Assembly: GCA_949358305.1 (NCBI GenBank)
Contig: OX442315.1
Coordinates: 15,838,427 to 15,898,426, forward strand
Length of the DNA stretch: 60,000 nucleotides
Reading direction: 5' to 3'
Source of the DNA: Strigamia acuminata
Taxonomy: Eukaryota; Arthropoda; Chilopoda; Geophilomorpha; Linotaeniidae
The stretch's first letter is position 1. Every line of letters begins with the position of its first letter. Under the pieces are notes generated by a model, which was given only the letters and a program-made list of their open reading frames with translations, had not been told where the DNA came from and did not search any database. Shown here in pieces: positions 45,901-54,631 of the stretch. A program made the translations under genes and the position numbers.

Positions 45901-47286
45901 TACGTAATGTCTTCGTGATTGTACTTTGTTGGCTTCGAATTTATTTTGTGTTTCGCGTATTTCAAGCTCCATTCTTATTTGCGCGAGTTTATTGTCCAAT
46001 TTGGTTTCACGTTCCTTGCGCTCTTCCACAAGTAATTGTTCCTGTAGTTTTTGCTCTTCTAATCTGTAACATTCCCTCCGCTGATCTCGATCATTCGCCG
46101 CAGCTATCCATGCAGCATATTCCTCGTGGGACATTGGTTCATTTATGTGGCAATAACATGCTTCATGCGTAATGTCTAGCATCCGGTCTTGTACTTCTCG
46201 CAGCTTGAGACGTGTTGGCGAAATTATTCTTTTCAACTGTGTCAAGTCGGTCCTGCAACTGGGTGAGAATCTTGCGCGATTTAGCAATAAACACTTTTGA
46301 CATGTGGCACGTGGTACGCATTGTTTTGGTGATTGCACTGTTTGCATTGTTAAATCCACTGATTCCTGGGAACTCGAGGGAGATTTTGCTAGACTTTCAT
46401 CCGTTTGTTTCAAGACGAATTCTTGTTCTTTTATTGCGTTTGCTGGTGAACCAAAGTTATACGACTCATTTCGATAAGAGTAACCATACTCGTTTTGCTG
46501 ACACGCTTTGTCTGTGAAATGTGATTCACTTTTCTGGCGGGCTTCGTCCTGATAACGCGACTCATTTCGCTGATTTGAGTCCTCGTTTGGACGTGAGTTG
46601 TTCTTAAAACGTGATTCACTTCTGTGACAAATTTTGTCATGATAATGCGACTCATTTCGCGGATCTGAATTTTCGCGTTGACGTGATTCGCAACAATAAC
46701 GCGACTCGTTTCGTGAATGTGAGTCCTCTTGTTGACACTCTTTGTCACGGTAGTGCGACTCATTTCGCGACTGGAAGTCCTCGTATTGGCGGAAATCGTC
46801 TTTGAGCGAATGTTCTCGTGACGTAGAAGGACCATGTTCTTCTTTTCTTTGATTAACTTCGCTTCGACTATCAAGTCCCGAATCATTTCGGTTATCATAT
46901 CGAATGTCGTATTTTGGTATATCCTGATCTCGTTGATCGCATCTTCTTTGATAGTTCTGTGGTGAAGAAGAATGACGCATTTCATTTTTATCTCTTGATT
47001 GCCGTGTCTTATGGATTGTTAATGTACCACTTCTACTCTGGCTGGCTTGTAGTTGGTGGTCAGCCATCTTGATTGTAAAATCTTGGAAAAAATTTTCTTG
47101 ATCCCGTTGAACAATCTTGGAATGTTTTCTGTCATCTGTGTTCTTAATGGCAATCGGAGACGACATATCTTCTGTGTGGTGTAACAATCCCAAATGTGGT
47201 GGCAAACTATATCTTTTCAATCGCAATGATGATTGTTGAACTTCCATGGTTGGTCTTTGTACTTGTTTCTTATGATGATCAGACAT
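42979..47286 (-). CDS. 1435-residue hydrophilic ORF of the LTR element, no known domain
   Basis: A single uninterrupted frame fills the interior; its stop is six bases from the polypurine tract. Composition is strongly charged and Gln/Ser/Asn-rich, probably mostly disordered. Visible pieces: residues about 165-275 hold repeats of RNES(H/R)Y; about 400-450 is a Glu/Arg/Gln-rich probable coiled coil (RLEEQKLQEQLLVEERKERE); a motif SPTRLKLREVQDRML recurs as SPTRLKLQEVRRRLQ (about 527-541), SPVDLRFSEVAKKLS (about 578-592) and, weaker, as the C-terminal ISPRDTTMKFREVRN. Near the middle, SEWPSKYFIVALKNILENI may be a helical folded part. No CCHC knuckle or pol motif is seen. It may be a divergent gag-like structural protein or captured host coding sequence. 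Confidence 0.75.
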   Translation of the reverse strand: MSDHHKKQVQRPTMEVQQSSLRLKRYSLPPHLGLLHHTEDMSSPIAIKNTDDRKHSKIVQRDQENFFQDFTIKMADHQLQASQSRSGTLTIHKTRQSRDKNEMRHSSSPQNYQRRCDQRDQDIPKYDIRYDNRNDSGLDSRSEVNQRKEEHGPSTSREHSLKDDFRQYEDFQSRNESHYRDKECQQEDSHSRNESRYCCESRQRENSDPRNESHYHDKICHRSESRFKNNSRPNEDSNQRNESRYQDEARQKSESHFTDKACQQNEYGYSYRNESYNFGSPANAIKEQEFVLKQTDESLAKSPSSSQESVDLTMQTVQSPKQCVPRATCQKCLLLNRARFSPSCRTDLTQLKRIISPTRLKLREVQDRMLDITHEACYCHINEPMSHEEYAAWIAAANDRDQRRECYRLEEQKLQEQLLVEERKERETKLDNKLAQIRMELEIRETQNKFEANKVQSRRHYVSRTTSPVRSLSENVKSIPRSKSDLTKLLFEEPIEITEERGCLIKADKKTSTRKSVDSTALSAVRSPTRLKLQEVRRRLQTETRDSPAETKRQSRDDQKILRYGTSAEVTTRKRHNSPVDLRFSEVAKKLSLPVAMDAVKKALKRLSTSGEETETMSESRKSLILEMKTFSINFAKKTPSEKMEKIDSFNQALVVEGKTMESSLHVENENFRKASPPAQEDAKKSKPDPQELRYMAHSRCPPVRNTASVMHQSKVEQSITDSTGNAVKRGNDDTKYGRDNNQTSTPAQKKMLFDVMDKQNLQQPDDIRMSTANRELGQTQVDTCMAGWPNENDRHHQRSINFENFNDQKTAIDGRQQKEKSVQSAEDTRHAEGTQGVESDKITQSASKSDKMQAHKNAQPLQDTQNSDDKKNQDDAQIAEKIIESDTENLIFENLEENPLLFPKSVDFETDEQVQPFPKKGGRVMEKEKKNQNSSRNPRKSENKCLVRETKIVRKQLRKVIKRLTDNVMLQDSTFSPKLCRQNSEWPSKYFIVALKNILENITSEDLQEVKILIKNCYQRLDLANETQDTKEKVEKLPKKRIQAKQQLIQLEERSEVKLVETIQTSGDTRSEHENEKPLQTDDYKMLCSKQHTNTGLKGRPENQDCQVLTSIGQIEKQGPRPTEKENRILEKTLQRIDLKQHNTQSIELPKFAASSITTENISKINLLEKQPNQIIQVDQHFMESSEVKTAMKLSYASYTESTDLQKHIVSAVAIGNKSKINFSDTVKKSDCSNSDSRATVPTTVTIKSTSEGKQPVASFLLEEFRIQHEDLPNSQPEIQKQRLGIEKIAVNETTTIESQKPFNFEATNASAVQQQSAVTTQVMNLATQNDQDDSGKVLQDACSRSFEHTTEDQLPVRANWTGHLKEAAGRSGWQDFSPGSGTPSVIAGQNQSVTTRNDPTKSQDNLKFSVSESETPSRISPRDTTMKFREVRN

Positions 47287-47547
47287 GATGTTAATTTTTA
47301 GTAGATAGGATAATGAAGAAAGAAATAGTTTAACTTAGAAAAATATCTTCTAAACTCTGTTAACCATTTTCCCCCTTTTTTGTTTGAGAACCAAAAAAAA
47401 AAATTCACACCTATTCTTACTACAAATCAAAAAATAGAAGTTCCTCAATCTAATTAACCTATCACAAAACAATTTTCCAAACAAATTAGGTCCCTCAACT
47501 AAATAAAAGTTGTTAAGGTTCAAATCTTTCAGGCCCAGGCCCCCAAG
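47287..47547 (-). other. Leader of the LTR element
   Basis: 261 bases between the LTR and the start codon. The minus strand begins CT then TGGGGGCCTGGGCCTGAA, a possible tRNA primer site (47528-47545), although I cannot name the tRNA. A 96-codon frame crossing the LTR border is probably chance. Confidence 0.5.
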
Positions 47548-48707
47548 TGTAATGAGCTCAAATTTCACTATAAAATAATAGTGAAATTTCTTTCTCATTG
47601 GTGCCGCATCGGGACTTATCAAAATTCTACTAAAACTCAACTCTAAAATCTTAACTGACTAATCAAAGAAGAAATAATCACTAATTAGTTCTTAAATAAA
47701 GGAAAAAGATTTATTCTTGGCTTGAATAAACTAATAGTAAAATACAATTAAATAATAGGAATTAAAGGTAAAAGTAATAATAATTGAAGGTGAAATGGCG
47801 AAAATAATACAAAATAGCGGCGATGGCTTGTCGCTCGCTCTCGAACTTCGTTCTTCACTCGACGCTCGCTCTCGAACCTCGTTCTTCACTCGACGCTCGC
47901 TCTCGGACCTCGATACCCGCTCTCGGACCTCAATGCCCGCTCCAAACTTCAAAACGGCGTCCAAACTTCACTCTTTACTCACGATGTTCATTCCTGGTTA
48001 AACCGGACAAATTTCCGAATTCTTGGTGACTTGAACTCGAACACAATTCCGTTTCTTCTCTCTCAAAACTCGCAACAGATTCGGACACAATTCCGACTCT
48101 TCTTCCTTGATGACTCTGTGGTTGCGGCAAATTCCGCTTTATGTTGACTGGGACAAATTTCCCAATGAGGATTTCTCATCCAAACAATGGCTGCTTGGCA
48201 AGAATGATGATCTCTCCAAACAATGGCTGCTTGGCAAGATGAAAATCCCACTGATGAATATGCTCAATCAGCAAGATAAATTTCCCACTACTGGATGTAC
48301 ACAGTAGCAAGAACTCCCACAATAACTTTATGTTATTGTAAGAAATGAGTCTCAATACTCAAGAACATCTCAAAACTGCTTTAGCAATTTGCAAGAAGGA
48401 GTCTAAATACTCAGGCAATCTTTCACCAAATCCACTTGAAGAATTGTATTTTCCCAGGGTAGATTTTGTGACTTGTTGCTCTCAAAGTTGATTTTTGACT
48501 GAAGATTTTTCCTCATTCTCTGCAGGAAGCATTTCCTGTTACAGGAAGCTTATGGGCTGGTTGCCCTGGCAACCACCCTCATGTCTTCAAGTTATGCCAG
48601 ACTTCCTGTTCAGGCATAAAAAATAAACTCAAATAAAAATATGAAATATATAAAATATTTCCAGACACATTTCTGTTCTTCATCTAGTGACCACTAGGGT
48701 CACTACA
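47548..48707 (-). repeat. LTR, 5' copy in element orientation (1160 bp)
   Basis: Pair of 41799-42958. It would carry the element's promoter on the minus strand. After it the host spacer resumes with CCCTTTCACGACAGCC. Confidence 0.95.
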
Positions 48708-48832
48708 CCCTTTCACGACAGCCTTGACCCCAATCGTATCTGCGCGTGCATCGCGTATTCGCAGCTGAGGGTATGTCCACTTTTCTTGTCAGTGACCAGT
48801 GACCATCCACCTTTCGACCACCCTGCAGCAAA

Positions 48833-51123
48833 ATGAATTTGGAGGTAAGAATATACTATGATAAACTTCAGGAAGTTTGTTGTCAGACATTTTTTTGGAA
48901 ATCGAAAACAAAGTCAATGCGAGGTTTTTGAGAATGAAATTAGAAAATTATCGATTGTTTGTTGGAAATGTAAAAATTGATGAGTTTTATCCTGGGAACT
49001 TTTTGGTTCCAGAATCCAGCTGCGCATGCACTAGCAATCTGAATTTGCAGTTTGACTTTTCTGTTGATTTTTTATATAAATTCATTCCTATGTGATAGTT
49101 TTGGGTTTGTGGTTATGAATCTAAAATTTCAAACCGAAAATCAACAAAAAACAAAAAAAAACAGCAAGACAAACTAACCCACAACAAAATATCTACACCA
49201 CACAACAATTCCATTTCCAATATACTTATAGGCTTAACGGAAGTTTTTATAAGTGAAAAGTACCTGCCGCAAACTCTCTATTAATCCTGCGCACTTTCTT
49301 TCAAGTGGGAGGTCGTGCCAATTGTGACGATTCTATCTTTAAAGGTACCGTACTGCCTCGTTTAAACGCCCGGGTTCATTTAGACGCCGGGCCCGAATAA
49401 ACGCCGGGGTTGGGCGGCGTTTATTGCACTGTGCGCCGCCCGGAACCGACTTTACCGGGAGGGGGTCGGCCCAAAAAAAGAATTAAACGCCCGGGCGTTT
49501 AAATGAGGCAGTACGGTAAATATTTAATTACCAAAGAGATAAAACTACATTGCCCACCGTCTCCCACTGCCCAACCCTCACCTTACCCTCACGATGACAT
49601 ATTAATAAAAGTAAAAGTGGGGCTAAATTGTATGGTTTCTTGGTGGCCGTGGGCATAGTTTGTCATTGTTTTAACTCATTTGGGGGTATTTGAAGTGGGG
49701 GATAAAGGCAAAAAAAGTTGGGGTAATTCTAACAAAAACTTTTATATTGTTATGGCTTTCTAACATTAAAAAAAACACAATTTGTTCTCTTATTTTAGGA
49801 CGTAAACAGGCTGCTGATTGAAAACCAAATTTCTGGTTTTTGTGTGTATCCACCAATAATGGTTCACTCAAATAAAAGTGATGGTCGACGGCCATCAAAA
49901 CAGAGGCAATGCCAAAGGACCCTTTTTGATCGAATTACCAGCAATGTGATCAAATCAATGGAGAAAGAATGTGAACTGGTGACTGAAGTGGATCTTCGAG
50001 TTGAGGTTAAAAAGTTTACTTATAAGCCAAACTTCTGGATTCGGACTTTGAATAAACACTGGACAAATGATATATCGAGTAAACTCAAGTTTGTGCTACC
50101 GAAAGACGTGATAGTGATAGCTTCCACCATGATTTATACTAAACCTAAAAACAATTTAATCCAGGACATTTGCACCCAGCATCGAAAAGTGTATTATCTG
50201 TGTATCGAGTGTCTGACATTTGGGAAAAAGACGGACAAATTTCTCTTCCACCTGGGCAAAAGTTTTCGGCACAGAGAAAAATTCCATCTGTTTTTGACGA
50301 AGAGGAATAATTTTTTCGGATCGGATGTAGAGGAAACATTGAAATCAAAGTTTCTTATTAATTTGAAATTGGATGGTCAAATGGAGCAGAAATTAATTTT
50401 CAAAGATCAAAATCCATTTCTTTTACGCAATGCAACCCAATGCTTGACAATTAAAGCAAACTACAAAGTAACTATCACAATCCACCCTTTTAACACACTA
50501 AAGATCAGTCATTACTTTGCAAACACTACTCTAACAAATGGGTCTGCAGGATCATTTTCTGAAGTGGGCAAATACTTTTATGAGCTTACAATTAGAATTC
50601 CTCGTATAAATTATTCAAAAACATTCATTATAGCATGTCCTATGTTCTTCAAAGTGGTGATTAAAAAGAAAATATCGACGTCAATACAAAACAAATGCAA
50701 GAACAAATGTCAATTAGTTTTATCTGTAAATGATACTGAGTTCACTTTCAAATCGAAATTGAGTGCTGGTAGTTTGAAAGACATTGCTGATAAAATGATA
50801 GCACATGTGGATCCTATAACTGGAGAATTTCCACGTATTCCCCATCAAACAAAAGGATGTGATGTAATGTAGAAATGATGTTGAACATCGAAAACAATAG
50901 CTGCATTTGAAAATAGAAAGTTTGTTTACTGTATTCCTTGGATTACACTTGCTGTGGTTCATATTTCTTGAGGAATACAGAAATGTATGTTTTTAAATGC
51001 AACTAATGTTTTAATGATGACTTGTACAGTGAACTTACAATAATAACATTTTTATATTTTTATTTATTTTAGCCATGTGATGTTCTAGCTTCAGTGATGA
51101 GTGAAGGACCGCCTTGTTGTTGA
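48833..51123 (+). CDS. Unrecognised gene family, member 5 (375 residues)
   Basis: Exons are 48833-48844 (MNLE), 49799-50863 and 51073-51123, ending PCDVLASVMSEGPPCC. It is nearly identical to member 4 up to exon 2 codon INYS, then different (SKTFIIACP, KVVIKKK, LVLSVNDTEF), resembling member 2 at several of these sites. The frame is intact with GT-AG introns of 954 and 209 bp. The 5' flank (48712-48832) matches that of member 4. A candidate polyadenylation signal AATAAA is at 51219-51224. The LTR element ends only 126 bp upstream of the start codon and could affect its transcription. Product function is unknown; family features are described under member 3. Confidence 0.7.
49348..49516. mobile_element. 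CCGTACTGCC-ended MITE in intron 1 of member 5
   Basis: Same site and almost the same sequence as 36770-36938, flanked by TA. It was therefore duplicated with the gene, not independently inserted. Confidence 0.88.
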
Positions 51124-51779
51124 TTGTCTGCACAATGATTTAATGTCCGATTATGTAGTTGTCCACAAGTTGAAATTAATGCACCAGTGTTTCACATTCT
51201 TGAAATGCTTGCCTATCAAATAAATTTTTTTAAGCACTTTTGTTCAATTTCTTAGAAACTTCATCTATTATATTCTAAAAAAAAGAAAACAAAATCATTT
51301 TTTAAATATATTTACATTTTTAAGTGTTCCGTGTCAGAGAGAATAAAACTTACTGCCAAAATAGAAAAAATAGAAAGAAAAAGAAACATTTGTATTTTCA
51401 TTGTTGTTCACGTGAAATCAAACTAAATTTGTTTAAAATGTTAGTCTAAGATCTATGCACCTTTTTGATTTTCTTAATTTTATTGATTTCCGAGTTTCAG
51501 ACATTTTTAAGCATGCTCTGACGTCAGATTTTGTCTTAATATGAACAAAATGTGATAATTCTTCACTTTTTTAATTTTACCTTTTTCTTGTTTGTTTTGC
51601 AGTTTTATATTTTGCGGTTTTGTTGATGAGAAAAGTTTTTATTTTCTTGTTCAGATTTATTTATTTCTCCCGCATATGTTTCAATTTACAAAATAAACTA
51701 AAATTAATACTGAGTAACATTTCGTTTAGTCGTTGTCATACGTTCATTACTAGGAACCTAAAAAAAAAGGAAATCACAT
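51124..51779. other. Spacer between member 5 and the lifeguard gene
   Basis: 51124-51700 aligns with the start of spacer X without the Harbinger insertion. From about 51700 it is unique. The last exon or 3' UTR of the minus-strand lifeguard gene may extend here, but none could be fixed. Confidence 0.5.
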
Positions 51780-54142
51780 TTACAAATTATTTAAAATTCC
51801 ATAGATTTTCAGTTTCTCACCTTGCAGCAAATTGGCAATATTAAGAAAAATCATAATAATATCGACGTATAGCATCAATGCACCCAAAATATATTCTTCC
51901 GGATTAAGTTCAATTGACCTTCCTCCCAGAATAAGTTGTGTATCAAACGCCAAATACTGTAAAGTTGCAAAAAATATTCATTACAGTATAAAATTTAAAC
52001 AAAAAAAAAATAGAAATGCAAACCAGAGTAAAAAGTATGGCAGCTAATCCAGAATACACCAGACTCCAAATCCGATCGTAGAGAAATATTGTGAGAATGC
52101 CGAAGACGAGAAGAACGATGCTTGCCCCGAACAAAAACATCCCGCACGTTGTAAAGTCATACTGGAACAAAATACGTTAAATATCTGTCGTCGCCATATC
52201 GGGATCTTACAGAATGAGTTGAATTCCATTGATAAATTTCGATAAAACTGAGTTTGTAGAAGTTAACGGTAAAATTTAGTTGAATTCTGCACAATCCCAA
52301 TTGTTCCGTTTCGCATTCTTATATCGTTAAACGGTTAGCGAAAACTTGGCTACAAGCATATACATTAAACTATACATGGTAAATTCTCAATTACTAGAAA
52401 CAACATGTGTACCGTGCACACAGTACATGTTGTCACCAATAAAGTTGCAATTTGATTGGTGGCTTTGCAGCTTGGAGCCAAGTTTTGACAAAACCTCTAT
52501 TACTTTGGTTTGCATCGCAAACAAGCTGACTGAAAAGGTAACGAATGTGGTAATACCAATTGCCATTAAAACTGTCGATTCCTCGTAGTAGCTTGTAATA
52601 GTTGCTGTCATGTACGCCTGAGCAGCAGTCTAAGCAAACAAATGTAAATTAAAAAATGATCATATTCGGAAAGTTCTTTTTCCCACACGAAAAAGTAATG
52701 TATTTACCATATATGTTTAAAATGTATTTATAATGTATTTGTAATACATGTTGCGTAAATGTGGAATATACTAAAAGTGGCAAGTTGTTTAGTATATTTC
52801 AGATGTATCCATTATACATTGAATACATACCTATACACACAATATACACAGAATACAGTACATCAAGAATATATTATCCAACTAATTGAAATATATCTTA
52901 AATGTGTTGGAATATCACATATAAAATGTATTTTTATATTTCATATATAATAGACATATATGTGATGTAAAATATATCTATTTGTGTGGACTGTAAGTTG
53001 AATATATCTGCAATGTATGACTTTTTTGTGTGGGTTAAAGCAATGTTGTTTACCACTGCTAACAATAAAATTAAGTTGCAAGGAAAATTACGTCTAAAAA
53101 TGTAAATGCAATTAATGATATATTAATCAACTGTGCAGATACTCTAACCTCGCTCTTTTGCAACATATAAGAACGATATATAAGACAAAAAAAATCGCCC
53201 TAATATGAAAAATATTTTAAAAAATTGGCAAAGATTGATCATTAAGTTAAGAAAATGTCATTATAGTTGTGTTTAAAGTTTCTGTTTATATAATTTTTGT
53301 CTGTTTTGTGTCCATTCTCCTGAAGTAGCAAAAACAGAAGCTTTGCATGCACCTAATCATGTTTTTTACATTGCCAAATAAACAAGCAACTTCTGCGACT
53401 GGACAAAGCGTCTCGTATTAGCTCTAAAACACAATTGAGATATTATAAAACATTAAAAATGACAGATGTATCCATTTTTTAATTACTCATATAGAAACAG
53501 AGCAACAATTCCAGCTGTAAACAGCAATTCCATAGTCAAGATGAGATATACCTATGTGAATTCAATTTAAAAAAATATTATTTTATCAAATTTAAAATAA
53601 ACTAAGTGTCCCACTTTCCGTATAAACTGCAGACGAATTTCTTTTGTGGTAAATCCACCAACATTATAGGTCTCCTGGGATTCGTGACGTTGTTGGACAG
53701 GCGTGACAATCACATAAACTGGTTGCTGAGGGGGCGGTTGACGATACCCTTGATTCCCTAAATAAAACCTCTCATTATTACACAAGAAAACCATTGAGAA
53801 CACAATTACAAACCATAATATTGCTGCTGCTGATTAGGCCCTGCGTACAATATCGCATTAAAATCAAAATAAAACCGCAAAGACAATAGAAATCACAATA
53901 CAAACCATAATATTGCTGCTGCTGGTTGTGCCCTGCGTACAATCTCTCATTAAAATCAAATTGAAACCATTTAAGACATTAGAAATAACATTACAAACCG
54001 TAGTATTGCTGCTGCTGATTGGGCCCTAGGTACAATGTCTCATTAAAATCAAATTAAAACCGTTAAGACAAAATGAGTAACAATACAAACCGTAATCATA
54101 TTGGGATTGGTCTTTTTGGGATGCAGGCCGAGTTTGTGACAT
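51780..54142 (-). CDS. Lifeguard/TMBIM-family membrane protein (Bax-inhibitor-1 related)
   Basis: A multi-pass protein of the TMBIM/LFG family, known for calcium leak and anti-apoptotic roles in ER or Golgi membranes. Minus-strand exons, joined in frame: 54091-54142 (MSQTRPASQK), 53999-54025, 53906-53932, 53814-53840, 53615-53757 (GNQGYRQPPPQQ ... GGFTTKEIRLQFIRK), 53487-53551, 53370-53411, 53149-53199, 53054-53093, 52504-52629, 52024-52161, 51821-51956. The cytosolic N-terminus is Gln/Pro/Tyr-rich. Seven hydrophobic segments follow, with YMTATITSYYEESTVLMAIG, YDFTTCGMFLFGA and AFDTQLILGG as family hallmarks. The two membrane Asp residues (AFDTQ and YVDII) of the BI-1 pH sensor are present. 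The C-terminus is uncertain: reading through past 51821 stops at 51780, or a further short exon is missed. Confidence 0.88.
53814..54025 (-). repeat. Three tandem 27-nt microexons of the lifeguard gene
   Basis: 53999-54025, 53906-53932 and 53814-53840 are near-identical exons, each flanked by similar introns with the donor GTTTGTA and acceptors (T/G)TAC(C/G)(T/C)AG. All are phase 1 and 27 nt long, so each adds or skips nine residues without changing frame. They encode G(P/H)NQQQQYY repeats. Confidence 0.85.
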
Positions 54143-54251
54143 TGCGGTTTCAACTCGCTAGTAGAATTACAAGTATTAAAATACGAAAAATGTTTAAACA
54201 ATAGCTCACAAGCACGCAATAAAACAATGGGCGTGGAATGAAATTGTTACA

Positions 54252-54476
54252 CATGTCTGAACATTGAGTTTCAGGCCACCGCGAATAATAATCAACAGTT
54301 ACCACTATGGAATTTGCATCATTGAAGGGTCCACAAATATCGATTGCAAGATTCCTTCACGTACGTTTAGACAACGCGGTACTCCGAATTGCTTTCGGAT
54401 TCTCCGTGGCTGCGTTAAATTGACAAGCTCGACATTGTTGAATTGACTGTTCCGCATCGTTGTGGATAGAGTCCCG
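54252..54476 (-). pseudogene. Ty3/Gypsy integrase remnant
   Basis: The minus strand reads SIQQCRACQFNA (Cys pair of the H2C2 zinc-binding domain), KAIRSTAL, then after one in-frame TGA RNLAIDICGPF, IVVTVDYYSRWPE. The last two are the start of the Gypsy integrase catalytic core, with the first catalytic Asp in AIDICGPF and VDYYSRWPE. Everything else is missing. The TGA sits where most Gypsy integrases have Trp. Confidence 0.87.
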
Positions 54477-54495
54477 TAGAATTTTAGTTTCTCAC

Positions 54496-54631
54496 CTTGC
54501 AGTACATTCGCAATATTAAGAAAAATCATAATGAAATCGACATATAACATCAATGCACCCAAAATATATTATTCCTGATTAAGTTCAATTGATCTTCTTC
54601 CCGTAATGAGTTGTGTATCAAACGCTAAATA
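54496..54631 (-). pseudogene. Duplicated fragment of the lifeguard gene's last recognised exon
   Basis: 136 bp matching exon 51821-51956, with FDTQLITGRRSIELNQE then a TAA stop where the gene has GAA, then YILGALMLYVDFIMIFL. The acceptor is lost. It lies upstream of the gene's first exon and directly beside the Gypsy integrase scrap, so it was probably copied there by a rearrangement. Confidence 0.9.

Larger units (their letters stand above)
41799..48707 (-). mobile_element. Intact nonautonomous LTR retroelement with one giant ORF
   Basis: A 6909-bp element flanked by the 4-bp duplication CCCT (41795-41798 and 48708-48711). Spacer X keeps the empty site (GTCCCCTTTCACG near 36129). LTRs of equal length lie at 41799-42958 and 47548-48707, with TG...CA ends. 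Orientation is minus: a 14-base purine tract (AAAAAGGGGGGAAG on the minus strand, 42959-42972) touches the left LTR, and a candidate primer site lies two bases inside the right LTR. The interior is 4589 bp, of which 4308 bp is one ORF. No reverse transcriptase, RNase H, integrase or aspartic protease motif is visible, so replication must use another element's enzymes. Confidence 0.93.

Noticed and set aside
43410-46985. Shorter frames on both strands inside the LTR-element ORF
   Set aside because: They are shadows of the 1435-codon minus-strand frame.
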